DNA of 64,000 bases from UBA4742 sp963773335 (GCA_963773335.1 CAVZAT010000002.1:248001-312000), one strand, 5' to 3'; counted from the first letter of the stretch, positions 27,872 through 37,018 are shown. Numbers and translations: made by a program. Notes: generated from the sequence alone by a model not told the origin.

Positions 27872-29008
27872 TCAATCCACGCCGACCGGTTCGTCAGCCA
27901 GGAGTTGACCCAGGGTCTCGAGTTGGCGGCTGGCGCCGCCCAGGGTGAGCTCGAGCTGCTTGGCCCACAGGTAGTAGCGGTGCAGGGGGTAGTCGCGGTC
28001 CACGCCCACACCCCCGTGGAGGTGCTGGGCGGCCCGCACCACCCGCTGGCCGGCGTCGGCCGCGAAGTACTTGGCCACCGCCACCTCCTTGGCCGACGGG
28101 CGACCGTCGGCCAGCGACCACGCCGCCTTCAGCGCGGTCAGGCGGATGGCCTCGGTGTCGATGAAGGCGTCGGCCGCCCGCTGGCCCACCGCCTGGAAGG
28201 TGGCGATGGGCCGATCGAACTGCTCGCGGGTGGTGGTGTACTCCGCGGTCAGGCGCAGCGCGGCCTCGGCCACCCCGGTCATCACCGAGCAGATGGCCGC
28301 GGTCACGTGCTCGATCAGCCACGACACCGTGGTCGCCTCCGCGTCGATCGGGCCGATCACGTCGTCGGGCCCGACGTACACGCTGGTCAGCTCGAGCTGG
28401 GCCTCGGGGATGCGGGTGATGGTGTCCTGGCGCTCACGGTCGACGCCGTCGGCGGCCGGGTCGACCACGAACAGGCCGACCTTCCCGTCGAGGGTGGTGG
28501 CCGACACCACGATGCGATCCGCGGCCAGCCCGGCGGGGACGCAGGTCTTCAATCCGTCCAGCACGAACCCGCCGTCGTCGACCGCTTCGGCCGTGGTGGT
28601 GGGTCGGTGCGGGTCGCCCAACGGCTCCACCAGCGCGGCGGTCAGGATGGTGGTGCCCGCCACCACCCCGGGCAGCAGGGCGTCGCGTTGGGCCTCGGTG
28701 CCGAACTGCGCCACCGGCGCGGCGCCGTAGACCAGGGTGGCCAACGCCGGGATGGGCGCTGCCGTGCGCCCCACCGGCTCGAGCAGCAGGCCCAGCTCGA
28801 CGGGGCCGAACCCGAGCCCGCCCTGGGCTTCGGCGATGGCCACGCCCAGCAGGTTGGCCTCGGCCAGGCTGGCCCACAGGGCCCGGTCGAAGACCAGCTC
28901 GTCGCCGTCCTCCAGCTCCTTGATGCGGGCGGGGGTGGCCTGGTCGGTGAGCAGCTGGGTCGACAGGTCCGAGATGGCCTGTTGCTCGTCGCTGAGCGAG
29001 AAGTCCAT
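27872..29008 (-). CDS. Acyl-CoA dehydrogenase family protein (possible non-catalytic partner subunit)
   Basis: A 378-residue flavoprotein-type chain beginning MDFSLSDEQQAISDLSTQLL. The middle shows GVAIAEAQGGLGFGPVELGL and a short beta domain. The C-terminal helices include YTTTREQFDRPIATFQAVGQ then RAADAFIDTEAIRLTALKAA and AAQHLHGGVGVDRDYPLHRY. It ends with LTLGGASRQLETLG where catalytic members usually have a Glu-containing or GGTNEIQ segment. In actinobacteria, adjacent dissimilar acyl-CoA dehydrogenase genes often form an alpha2beta2 enzyme, for example in sterol side-chain degradation. This and the next gene fit that layout. The substrate is not predictable from sequence alone. Confidence 0.75.
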   Translation of the reverse strand: MDFSLSDEQQAISDLSTQLLTDQATPARIKELEDGDELVFDRALWASLAEANLLGVAIAEAQGGLGFGPVELGLLLEPVGRTAAPIPALATLVYGAAPVAQFGTEAQRDALLPGVVAGTTILTAALVEPLGDPHRPTTTAEAVDDGGFVLDGLKTCVPAGLAADRIVVSATTLDGKVGLFVVDPAADGVDRERQDTITRIPEAQLELTSVYVGPDDVIGPIDAEATTVSWLIEHVTAAICSVMTGVAEAALRLTAEYTTTREQFDRPIATFQAVGQRAADAFIDTEAIRLTALKAAWSLADGRPSAKEVAVAKYFAADAGQRVVRAAQHLHGGVGVDRDYPLHRYYLWAKQLELTLGGASRQLETLGQLLADEPVGVD

Positions 29009-29077
29009 GGTGTGGGGTCTCCGTCGAGGGATCGGTCGAGCGTCGGTCAGGTGAGCGTCGGTCAGGGAGCGGGTCGG

Positions 29078-30252
29078 TCAGCGCGAGGCCATGGGCATGT
29101 TCAGACCGAACACGTCGATCAGGTCGCGCTGGATCTCGTTGGTGCCCCCGCCGAAGGTGAGGATGACCAGGCCCCGGTAGAGGTTCTCGACCCGGGAGCG
29201 CAGCAACGCCCCGGGCGTGCCCGCCTTCAGGTAGCCGGGTTGGCCCAGGATCTCGAACAGCCAGCCCAGGGTGTCGAGGTACAACTCGGTGCCGTACACC
29301 TTGGTGGTGCTGGCGTCGGCCACCGACAGCTCGCCGTTCTCGGCCTGCCAGGCCACCTTCCAGTTGATGAGGCGCAGGAACTCGAACCCGGCGTAGGCCT
29401 TGGCCAGGTTCGTCTGCACCCAGGGCTGGTCGATCACCCGGCGCCCGTCGGGCAGCTTCGTCTCCTGGGCCCACTGGCGCACCTCGGTCGAGCGTGCGGT
29501 CCACCATGCCCGGGCTGCACAGGGTGACCCGCTCGTGGTTGAGCTGGTTGGTGATGAGGGTCCAACCGTTGTTCTCGCCGCCCACCAGGTTGGCGGCCGG
29601 CACCCGCACGTCGTCGTAGTGCACGGCGCCGATCTCGTGCTCGCCCATGAGGTGCAGCGCCTGCACCTCGATGCCGGGGGTGTCCATGGGCGACGATGAT
29701 CATGGACAGGCCCTTGTGCTTCTTGACCTCGGTGTTGGTGCGCACGGCCAGCCAGCAGTAGTCGGCGCTCTGGGCGTAGCTGGTCCACATCTTGTTGCCG
29801 TTGATGACGTACTCGTCGCCGTCGCGCACCGCGGTGGTGCGCAGGGCGGCCAGGTCGGTGCCCGACCCCGGCTCGCTGTAGCCGATGCAGAAGTGGATGT
29901 CGCCGGCCAGGATCTTGGGCAGGAAGAAGTTCTTCTGCTCGTCGGTGCCGAAGTTCATGATGGTCGGCCCGACCGTGTTGATGGTGAGCATGGGCACGGG
30001 AGCGCCGGCCCGCATCGACTCGTCGAAGAAGATGAACTGCTCCATCGGCCCGCGGCCCTGGCCGCCGTACTCGGTGGGCCAGCCGATGCCCAGCCAGCCG
30101 TCGGCCGCCATCTGCTTGACCACCGAGCGCATGACCGGGCCGGTCAGGTCCTCGGCCAGCGCGGCCTGGGTCTCGGGGTCGAGCAGCTTGGTGTAGTAGG
30201 CGCGCAGCTCGCGGCGCAGCTCTTCCTGCTCGTCGGTGTAGGCCAGGTGCAT
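29078..30252 (-). CDS. Acyl-CoA dehydrogenase, frameshifted
   Basis: Begins MHLAYTDEQEELRRELRAYY. It shows WLGIGWPTEYGGQGRGPMEQ, HFCIGYSEPGSGTDLAALRT and VRDGDEYVINGNKMWTSYAQ, then changes frame near 29690 to TPGIEVQALHLMGEHEIGAV and NNGWTLITNQLNHERVTL, and again near 29490 to FLRLINWKVAWQAENGELSV and LTFGGGTNEIQRDLIDVFGL. The joined protein is about 392 residues, normal for the family. The Glu in LNHERVTL lies where the base of long-chain and isovaleryl-type dehydrogenases sits. The start is supported by context just upstream of a gap before the divergent UspA gene. It is likely the catalytic partner of the adjacent dehydrogenase. Confidence 0.8.
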
Positions 30253-30423
30253 GGCGGTTCCCCTGTGAGAGCGGTCGGTGGGGCCACGACGGCCCGACCG
30301 GGCTGGGGTCACCCTAGTGCCGCGACGCGCCCGGTTCTGACGGGCTGTCAGGTTCGGCCGGGCCGCACCCAGGGCGCCGAGGCGATGCGACCAGCGACGA
30401 CGCGGCGATGGAAGACTGCGGCC

Positions 30424-30894
30424 ATGAGCTCCACCATCATCGTGGCCGTCGACGGATCCCACCTGGCGCTGGAGGCGGCGCGCCGAGGCCTGGCGGTGGT
30501 GCGCCCGGCCGAACGGGTGGTGGTGGCGACGGTGAGCCACGCCGTGGATCCGGCGCTGGCCTACGACGGCTCGGGCCACGCCGGGCCGACCATGACCGAG
30601 CGCGAGCTGCTCGACCAGCGGGACCGGGCCACCGTGGACAGCCAGGCCTTCCTGGCGGAAGCGGTGACCGCGCTGCACGCCGAGCTGGCGGGCGTGCAGG
30701 TCGACACCCAGGTGCTCGAAGGCCATCCGGGTGCGGCCTTGTGCCAGCTGGCTGCGGATCTCGACGCCACCGCGATGGTGATCGGCAGCCGCGGTCGGGG
30801 CGGGTTGAAGCGGGCGGTGCTGGGATCGGTGTCCGACCACGTGGTGCGCAACGCCACCTGCCCGGTCGTGGTGATCAACCCGACCGCGGCCTGA
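30424..30894 (+). CDS. Universal stress protein (UspA family)
   Basis: A 156-residue protein of the UspA fold. It starts STIIVAVDGSHLALEAARRG, the nucleotide-binding beta1 strand with Asp, and ends with the ATP-binding signature VIGSRGRGGLKRAVLGSVSD followed by HVVRNATCPVVVI (G-2x-G-9x-G-S/T type). Such proteins are cytoplasmic and respond to stress or growth arrest. It is divergent from the acyl-CoA dehydrogenase operon and convergent with an M24 peptidase gene, so it is transcribed alone. An in-frame ATG 13 codons upstream is less likely because the homologous start is at 30424. Confidence 0.85.
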   Translation: MSSTIIVAVDGSHLALEAARRGLAVVRPAERVVVATVSHAVDPALAYDGSGHAGPTMTERELLDQRDRATVDSQAFLAEAVTALHAELAGVQVDTQVLEGHPGAALCQLAADLDATAMVIGSRGRGGLKRAVLGSVSDHVVRNATCPVVVINPTAA

Positions 30895-30912
30895 GATCAC
30901 CTCGACCGCGGG

Positions 30913-32021
30913 TCAGGCCTCGACCACGAGCAGGGAGTGGTCGGTGCGGTTGAGGGCCACCGGGCCGTCGTCGGTGGCCACCACGATGTCCTCGATCCGG
31001 GCCCCCCACCGACCCTCGATGTAGATCCCCGGCTCCACCGAGAAGGCGTTGCCGGCCACCAGCGCCTGGTCGTTGCCGGCCACGATGTAGGGGTCCTCGT
31101 GCTCCTCGATGCCGATGCCGTGGCCGGTGCGGTGGATGAAGGCGTCGCCGAAGCCGCCGGCGGCGATGAGATCCCGCGGCCGCCGCGTCCACCTCGGCCG
31201 CCGGCTCGACCCACGGTGCCGGCCGCCGCGGCTGCGGCCTGTGCCCCCTCCAGCACCCCGTAGAGCTCGAGGAACTCGAGCGGGGGCGGGCCCGTGTACA
31301 CGCACCGGGTGGTGTCCGAGCAGTAGCCGGCACCGTCGGGGCCGACCATCGTGCCGCCGAAGTCGCACAGCACGACCTCACCCGGTCCGATCACCCGATC
31401 GGTGGCGTCGTGGTGAGGGCTGGCCGCGTTCGCCCCCGCACCGACGATGGCGAAGTTCACCCGCTGGTGGCCCTCCGCCAGCAGCCGCCGGCCGATCTCG
31501 GCCGAGACCTGGGCCTCGGTGCGCCCGATGAGCGGGATCTCTCCGTGCTGGAGCGCCTGGGCCACGCGGTCGGCGGCGGCACCGGCCCGGGTCAGCACCT
31601 CGATCTCGGCCGCGTCCTTCACGGCCCGGAGGGGCGAGGTGATCGTCGACGCCCTCAGGTAGCGGGCGGCGGGGCGGTGGGCCTGGAGGTCGAGCACGAA
31701 CCGGGCCCACGTGCGGTCGTCGATGGCGATGGTGGCGGCCGCACCCACCAGCCCGGCCACCAGGTCGAGCGGGTCCTCGGTCTCGGTCCACGGGCGCATC
31801 GAGAACTGGCCGGGCCGCTCGACCACCCGGGGCGCCTCCAGCCGGGGGATGACCAGCACGGGTTCACCGTCGCGGGGCACCACCAGCATGGTGAGCCGTT
31901 CGAGGGGCATGGCCTGGTAGCCGATGAGCCACGGCAGGTCGGGTCCTACCGACAGCAGCAACACGTCGACCTGACGCTCGGCCATGGCGTCACGAACCCG
32001 GGCCAGGCGCGGACTGGTCAT
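30913..32021 (-). CDS. M24-family metallopeptidase (Xaa-Pro aminopeptidase-like), frameshifted
   Basis: A creatinase/aminopeptidase P-type N-domain (RDAMAERQVDVLLLSVGPDL then PWLIGY) is followed by the pita-bread catalytic domain. Metal ligands are visible: Asp in CDFGGTM, Asp in YCSDTTR, His in HRTGHGIGIEEHE, Glu in SVEPGIYIEGRWG and Glu in ARIEDIVV. The last three lie in a different frame from the first two, so an indel occurs between about 31165 and 31200 within a GC-rich alanine/glycine-coding run. The joined length is about 370 residues, typical. It would remove N-terminal residues ahead of proline in the cytoplasm. Confidence 0.8.
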
Positions 32022-32050
32022 GGGGGCAGACTACCGGCCGGCCCCCGTGC

Positions 32051-32106
32051 CGATACTGGGCGTAGAAATGTGCGGTATCCGGGCGCAAAGATGCCCAATT
32101 TGCTGG
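32051..32106. repeat. 56-bp hairpin repeat, copy A
   Basis: From CGATACTGGGCG through ATGTGCGGTATCCGG to GCCCAATTTGCTGG. It matches 44810-44865 at about 50 of 56 positions. Near-complementary arms (ACTGGGC and GCCCAATT) and an inner TGCG/CGCA pair give a cruciform shape. It lies 22 bp after the stop of the minus-strand GT2 gene at 32129. Confidence 0.6.
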
Positions 32107-32128
32107 TCGGGGCTGGGCTGGTGGTCGG

Positions 32129-32863
32129 TCAGCTCGAGCGGCGGCCCAGGGCGAGGGGGGAGTAGCGGGCGATGCAATAGATGGCTCGGACGCCGTCGCG
32201 CCAGCCGATCTTCTTGCCCTCGTCGTAGGTCCGGCCGCTGTAGGAGATGCCCACCTCGTAGACCCGCCAGCCCTGGGCCGCCACCTTGCCCGTGATCTCC
32301 GGCTCGATGCCGAACCGGTCCTCCTCCAGCACGAAGCTGTCGAGCACCTCGCGCCGGAACGCCTTGTAGCAGGTCTCCATGTCGGTCAGGTTCAGATCGG
32401 TGACCATGTTCGACGCCAGCGTCAGCGCCTTGTTGCCCACCGAGTGCCAGAAGTAGAGGACGCGATGGGCCTGGCCACCCAGGAACCGGCTGCCGTAGAC
32501 CACGTCCGCCTTGTCGTCGAGCAGCGGGCCCACCAGCTCCGGGTAGTCCTGCGGGTCGTACTCCAGGTCGGCGTCCTGCACGATCACATAGGGCGAGGTG
32601 GCCTCGGCGAACCCGCGGCGCAACGCCGCCCCCTTGCCCTGGTTGTGCGGTTGGAGCAGCACGCACACCCGAGGGTCGTCGACGGTGGCGAGGCGGTCGC
32701 GGGTGCCGTCGGTGGAGCCGTCGTCGACGATGATCAGCTCCGCCGTGTACGGCGAGGCCAGGACGCGTTCCACGATCAGCTCCACCGTGTCGCGCTCGTT
32801 GAAGCAGGGCATGACCACCGACAGGCAGGCGACCGGGACGCTCGCCGACTCGGATGTGCTCAT
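32129..32863 (-). CDS. Polyprenyl-phosphate glycosyltransferase (GT2, DPM1-like)
   Basis: About 244 residues from MSTSESAS. GT2 motifs: LSVVMPCFNERDTVELIVER, LIIVDDGSTDGTRDRLATVD, HNQGKGAALRRGFAEAT, the DxD in IVQDADLEYDPQDYPELVGP, GSRFLGG, and TDMETCYKAFRREVLD followed by GIEPEITGKVAAQGWRVYEV then GISYSGRTYDEGKKIGWRDG. This last pattern is typical of dolichol/undecaprenyl-phosphate sugar synthases. It would load a sugar onto a lipid carrier for use by membrane glycosyltransferases such as the ArnT-like protein at 46875. The start is chosen at the ATG directly before the conserved core; an upstream ATG at 32917 is also in frame. A 45-bp internal segment is duplicated upstream (32959-33003). 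Confidence 0.8.
   Translation of the reverse strand: MSTSESASVPVACLSVVMPCFNERDTVELIVERVLASPYTAELIIVDDGSTDGTRDRLATVDDPRVCVLLQPHNQGKGAALRRGFAEATSPYVIVQDADLEYDPQDYPELVGPLLDDKADVVYGSRFLGGQAHRVLYFWHSVGNKALTLASNMVTDLNLTDMETCYKAFRREVLDSFVLEEDRFGIEPEITGKVAAQGWRVYEVGISYSGRTYDEGKKIGWRDGVRAIYCIARYSPLALGRRSS
32466..32510. repeat. 45-bp duplication, copy inside the GT2 gene
   Basis: Starts TGGGCCTGGCCACCCAGGAA and ends CCACGTCCGCC. It matches 32959-33003 at 43 of 45 positions, same orientation. This copy encodes the conserved VVYGSRFLGGQAH segment on the minus strand, so it is the likely source. Confidence 0.6.
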
Positions 32864-32958
32864 CACGGACTCCTCGCCGGGCGCACGGAGGATCCCGGTC
32901 CGATGATTCTGGCTCACCCGACGCGTGGTCGTGCCAACCGGGCCCGGTCAACCGCTCG

Positions 32959-33003
32959 GTGGGCCTGGCCACCCAGGAACCGGCTGCAGTGGACCACGTC
33001 CGC
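32959..33003. repeat. 45-bp duplication, intergenic copy
   Basis: 43 of 45 bases match 32466-32510 in the same orientation. It sits between the GT2 gene and the esterase gene, about 95-140 bp upstream of the GT2 start, where it may affect expression or simply be a recombination scar. Confidence 0.6.
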
Positions 33004-33035
33004 CACGACCGCGCCGGCCGGGACGACGACCCTGT

Positions 33036-34616
33036 TCACCCCCTGCGGCTGAGCGCCGCGACCGGCGGGTTCGGGGTGGTCGGATGAACGGGCCGCGTCG
33101 GATGGGTCACCGGCGGGCCGACATCGCCGGCCAGGCCGGGGAAGACGCGTTGCAGCGCCCAGGTGCAGAACTGCCAGTCATGCCCGCCGGGCCCGGCGAA
33201 CCAGGTGGCGTGGATGCCGGCCCGGCGGGCGGCGGCCGCCTGGTGACGGGTGACCCGCAGGTGGGAGGCGTCGCCCAGGCCGGCGCCGAACCAGGCGGTG
33301 AGCCTGCGGTAGGCGCCGATCGGGTGGGCCAGCAGCCACGACGGCTGGTGTTGGTGCATGGCCGCCCGGGAGCCGGCGTAGAGCTGGCGGAGCGTGGAAC
33401 CGACGACGTTGGGGGCGGCGTCGCCAGCCAGGTCGACCGCGTAGTGGAACAGGGTGGGATGGCGCAGGGCCAGGTCGTAGGCGCACGTGCCGCCCTCGGA
33501 GAAGCCCACGATCCCCCAGTGGGCCGGATCCGCGCTCAGTCCCAGGCGGTGGGTGGCGAAGGACACCACGTCGCGGGTCAGGTAGGTCTCGGCGTGGCCC
33601 CGTGAGCTGTCCACACACTCGGTGTCGCCGCTCCAGGAACCGTTGGCGTCCACGAACAGCATGACCGGCGCCCGACCGTGGTGGGTGCGGGCATAGGCGT
33701 TGGCCGTGTCCAGCGCCCCACCGCTGGAGGCCCAGATGGCCGGCGAGCTCGGCGTGCCGGCCAACAGGACCAGCACGCCGAGCCGGGCGCGAGCCGCGGT
33801 GAAGTAGGCGGGGGGCAGGTACACGTAGTCCCACCGGTGCACGAAGTGCGACGCCGTGGCGGGGATGTCGACGGCCGCGAACTGGCCGCTGGCGGGGAGG
33901 GCGGGCGTCGGCGCGGCGCGGGCCGTCGCGGCCGCGGCCGGCCGGATGGCCGACGGCGACAGGACCGGCGCCGCCCGCCGGAGGGCCCAAGCGGGCGGCG
34001 GTCGGTGCCTTGGTGTGGTCGCTTGACCGACCTGGTCCGGCGAGGCGGACGACCGGCGCGACCCCGCCGACGGCCCCACGGATGCCAGCTCGTGACGGAA
34101 GGTGGCCGCGCTCACCTGGCCGGGCAGGGGATGGCCCAACAGGTCACCCAGGGTGGGCCAGTACCCGTAGTGGCTGTTGATCATCAGGAAGGCGGCGGCC
34201 ACCGCCACCGGGACGGCCACGGCCCCGGCCAGGCGCCGGCCGCGGCCGGCCGTCGACCAGCCGGCCACCACCACTGCCGGGGTGAGCAGGGCCAGGCCGG
34301 CCCAGACCAGGAACGACGCCGGATACGAGTCGACGATGGTGGCACTGGCCCGGAGGTACCAGGAGATCGCCCACTCGACGACGACCACGCCCGCGACCAA
34401 CGCGGGGAGCGAGCGGGTCCACCAACGTCGCGAGCGACGGACCGTCACCGCGGCGATGAGGGCGGCGGCCACCACGGCCACCGGCGCCACCTCGAGTGGC
34501 GCATCGATGCGCACCCCGTCGAGCCAGCCCCGGGCCGCGCTCAGCCCGAACAGCGCGACGGCGGCGGCCGACGATGTGGCCAGCACCCACGTCGGCCACG
34601 ACCTCCAGGTCACCAC
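33036..34616 (-). CDS. Membrane-anchored esterase (alpha/beta-hydrolase)
   Basis: About 526 residues. Four hydrophobic segments span roughly the first 150 residues (ATSSAAAVALFGLSAARGWL, PLEVAPVAVVAAALIAAVTV, SFLVWAGLALLTPAVVVAGW, GAVAVPVAVAAAFLMI). A Pro/Ala-rich linker and an extracellular hydrolase domain follow. The nucleophile elbow is IVGFSEGGTCAYDLALRHPT, DANGSWSGDTECVD lies upstream, and the likely catalytic His is in GPGGHDWQFCTWAL. The layout matches actinobacterial esterase-D/mycolyltransferase-like proteins with a membrane head. I place the start at a GTG (34616) directly before the first membrane segment; the preceding frame is Arg-rich. The substrate is unknown. Confidence 0.65.
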   Translation of the reverse strand: MVTWRSWPTWVLATSSAAAVALFGLSAARGWLDGVRIDAPLEVAPVAVVAAALIAAVTVRRSRRWWTRSLPALVAGVVVVEWAISWYLRASATIVDSYPASFLVWAGLALLTPAVVVAGWSTAGRGRRLAGAVAVPVAVAAAFLMINSHYGYWPTLGDLLGHPLPGQVSAATFRHELASVGPSAGSRRSSASPDQVGQATTPRHRPPPAWALRRAAPVLSPSAIRPAAAATARAAPTPALPASGQFAAVDIPATASHFVHRWDYVYLPPAYFTAARARLGVLVLLAGTPSSPAIWASSGGALDTANAYARTHHGRAPVMLFVDANGSWSGDTECVDSSRGHAETYLTRDVVSFATHRLGLSADPAHWGIVGFSEGGTCAYDLALRHPTLFHYAVDLAGDAAPNVVGSTLRQLYAGSRAAMHQHQPSWLLAHPIGAYRRLTAWFGAGLGDASHLRVTRHQAAAARRAGIHATWFAGPGGHDWQFCTWALQRVFPGLAGDVGPPVTHPTRPVHPTTPNPPVAALSRRG

Positions 34617-34674
34617 CGGCCCAGTGTGGCCTCGGATGGAGAACAATGGATGTCGCCCAAAGAGTATGAGAATC

Positions 34675-34686
34675 CTCTCATGAGAG
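34675..34686. promoter_or_regulatory. 12-bp perfect palindrome in divergent promoter region
   Basis: CTCTCATGAGAG lies in an unusually AT-rich stretch between the divergent esterase and SMP-30 genes, beside a related half site ATGAGA (34666-34671). It could be an operator controlling either or both genes. Confidence 0.35.
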
Positions 34687-34797
34687 AGCTCACATCCGCG
34701 GCCACATCTGCGGCCCGTCCGGTCGCCGCGGGCCGCGGCCGTCCCCAGCCGCGGAGACGCTTCGGTTTGGCCGGGGCGGGCATGACAGGATCTGGCC

Positions 34798-35730
34798 ATG
34801 AGTCAACCGCTCGAAGCTGACGTGGTGGCCACCGGACTGCGCTTCCCCGAGGGGCCGGTGGCCCGTCCGGACGGTGGCGTGCTGTTGGTCGAGATCGCCC
34901 GGGGCACCCTCAGCGCCGTCGGGCCAGATGGCACGGTCGAGGTGGTGGCCGACTGCGGCGGCGGGCCCAACGGGGCCGCCATCGGACCCGACGGCGCCGT
35001 GTGGCTCTGCAACAACGGGGGGTTCTTCACCTGGGTCCAGGTCAGCGACGAGCTGCTGGTGCCGGGTGAGACGCCGAGCGACTGGGTGGGCGGCAGCATC
35101 CAGCGGGTCGACCCGGCCAGCGGGTCGGTCGAGACCGTGGTCACCGAATGCGACGGCCATCCCCTGCGCGCCCCCAACGACCTGGTCTTCGACCGCGACG
35201 GTGGGCTGTGGTTCACCGACCACGGGGTCACCGCCACCGAGGGCACCGACCAGGCGGGCGTCTGCTACCGGTCCCCCGACGGCACGGTCACCGGCCTGGC
35301 CTACGGCACCGAGTCGACCAACGGCATCGGCCTGAGCCCCGACGGGGATCGCCTGTACGTGGCCGAGACCCACACCGGTCAGCTCTGGGCCTGGGACGTC
35401 GTCGGCCCCGGCCAGCTCGGACGCGACCCGGCCAGCGACGCCGCCCATGGGGGCACCCTGCTCTTCGACGCCCCCGACGGGCACCTGTTCGACTCGCTGG
35501 CGGTCGACGGCGACGGGTGGGTGTGCGCGGCCACCCTGGGCCAGGGCGGGATCACCTGCGTCGCTCCCGATGGATCACGATCCGAGCACCTGAGCCTGCC
35601 CGACCCGCTGGTCACCAACATCTGCTTCGGGGGCGACGACGGCCGCACGGCCTTCATCACCTCCTCGGGACGCGGCGAGCTGCTCCGCTGCCAGTGGTCG
35701 CGTCCCGGCCTCAGCCTGGCGTTCGGCTGA
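34798..35730 (+). CDS. SMP-30/gluconolactonase-like protein
   Basis: A 310-residue six-bladed beta-propeller protein of the SMP-30/gluconolaconase/LRE family, which hydrolyses lactones with a bound metal. Visible features: GLRFPEGPVARPDGGVLLVE (the metal-binding Glu in the first blade), GGGPNGAAIGPDGAVWLCNN, the Asn-Asp metal site APNDLVFDRDGGLWFTDHG, and STNGIGLSPDGDRLYVAETH with Asn. No signal peptide, so cytoplasmic. The stop lies 5 bp before the start of an acyl-CoA dehydrogenase gene, so the two are cotranscribed. This suggests a catabolic step in which a lactone and a CoA ester are intermediates. Confidence 0.8.
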   Translation: MSQPLEADVVATGLRFPEGPVARPDGGVLLVEIARGTLSAVGPDGTVEVVADCGGGPNGAAIGPDGAVWLCNNGGFFTWVQVSDELLVPGETPSDWVGGSIQRVDPASGSVETVVTECDGHPLRAPNDLVFDRDGGLWFTDHGVTATEGTDQAGVCYRSPDGTVTGLAYGTESTNGIGLSPDGDRLYVAETHTGQLWAWDVVGPGQLGRDPASDAAHGGTLLFDAPDGHLFDSLAVDGDGWVCAATLGQGGITCVAPDGSRSEHLSLPDPLVTNICFGGDDGRTAFITSSGRGELLRCQWSRPGLSLAFG

Positions 35731-35735
35731 GCCCG

Positions 35736-36884
35736 ATGGAACGCGGCCTGTTCACCGAGGAGCAGGACCTGTTCCGCGACAGCTTCCGGCGCTGGCTGGC
35801 CGCGGAGGTCGTTCCCCATCACGACGAGTGGGAGGCGGCCGGCATCGTGCCCCGCGACGTGTTCGCGGCGGCCGGTGAGCTCGGATTCCTGGGGATGGCG
35901 GTGCCCGAGGAGTTCGGGGGCGGGGGCACCGACGACTTCCGGTTCAACCTGGTCATCATCGAGGAGGTGCAGCTGGCCGGGGTGTCCGGGGCAGGTCTGG
36001 GGCTGACCCTGCACAACGACATCTGCCTGCCCTACTTCCTGCGCTACGCCACCGAGGAGCAGCGTCATCGGTGGTTGAAGGGCATCGCCTCGGGCGAGCT
36101 CATCACCGCCATCGCCATGACCGAGCCCGGGATCGGCTCCGACCTGGCCTCCATGGCGACCACGGCCATCCGCGACGGCGACCACTACCTGGTGAACGGC
36201 TCGAAGACCTTCATCACCAACGGCATCAACGCCGACCTGGTCATCACCGCGGTCAAGACCGATCCCACCCAACGTCATCGCGGGATGAGCCTGGTGGTGC
36301 TGGAGCGGGGGATGGACGGGTTCGAGCGGGGGCGCAACCTGGACAAGATCGGCCTGCACGCCCAGGACACCGCCGAGCTGTTCTTCTCCGATGTGCGGGT
36401 CCCGGTCGCCAACCTGTTGGGCCAGGAGGGTCAGGGCTTCGGCCAGCTGGTGGCCAACCTGCCTCAGGAGCGCCTGTCCATCGCCGCCGCCGGGGTGGCC
36501 GCGGCCCGGGCCGCGCTGGGCTGGACCGTCGACTACGTCGCCCAGCGCCAGGCGTTCGGACAGCCCGTGGGCGCGTTCCAGAACACCCGCTTCGTCCTGG
36601 CCGAGGTGGCCACCGAGGTGGAGGTGGCCCAGAGCTTCGTGGACCGCTGCGTGCTCGGGCTGAACCGCGGTGACCTCACGGTGGAGGAGGCGGCCATGGC
36701 CAAGTGGTGGTGCACCGAGCTGCAGAAGCGGGCGGTGGATCGTTGCCTCCAGCTCTTCGGCGGCTACGGGTACATGAACGAGTACCCCATCGCCCGGGCC
36801 TATGCCGATGCCCGGGTCACCACGATCTACGGGGGCACGACCGAGATCATGAAGGAGATCATCGGGCGCAACCTGGGGGTGTAG
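35736..36884 (+). CDS. Acyl-CoA dehydrogenase (long-chain/isovaleryl type)
   Basis: A complete 382-residue flavoenzyme. It shows LGFLGMAVPEEFGGGGTDDF, FAD-contact motifs AIAMTEPGIGSDLASMATTA and GSKTFITNGINADLVITA, and LDKIGLHAQDTAELFFSDVR. The Glu in NLPQERLSIAAAG is the likely base, because the other common catalytic position is glycine here (TIYGGTTEIMKEIIGR). That arrangement is characteristic of long-chain and isovaleryl-CoA dehydrogenases. It catalyses alpha,beta-dehydrogenation of an acyl-CoA and passes electrons to ETF. It is cotranscribed with the SMP-30 gene just upstream. Confidence 0.85.
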   Translation: MERGLFTEEQDLFRDSFRRWLAAEVVPHHDEWEAAGIVPRDVFAAAGELGFLGMAVPEEFGGGGTDDFRFNLVIIEEVQLAGVSGAGLGLTLHNDICLPYFLRYATEEQRHRWLKGIASGELITAIAMTEPGIGSDLASMATTAIRDGDHYLVNGSKTFITNGINADLVITAVKTDPTQRHRGMSLVVLERGMDGFERGRNLDKIGLHAQDTAELFFSDVRVPVANLLGQEGQGFGQLVANLPQERLSIAAAGVAAARAALGWTVDYVAQRQAFGQPVGAFQNTRFVLAEVATEVEVAQSFVDRCVLGLNRGDLTVEEAAMAKWWCTELQKRAVDRCLQLFGGYGYMNEYPIARAYADARVTTIYGGTTEIMKEIIGRNLGV

Positions 36885-37018
36885 GCGCCGCCCCGGTGCC
36901 GACCGGACCACCCGGGCCATGGGCTCGGTGAGATTCCCAGGGAAATCCAAGACATCGCAGCGCCGCCGCGGAGGCGACCGCAGGATCCTGCTTCCATGTG
37001 GATCTTCCGGAGCGCACC

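Noticed and set aside
31984..32295. Plus-strand frame starting near the 56-bp repeat with a CGIR...CPIC cysteine pattern, also seen at 44827
   Set aside because: The cysteine motif is only the translation of the conserved DNA repeat; the frames diverge right after it and are antisense to a clear GT2 gene and a response regulator.
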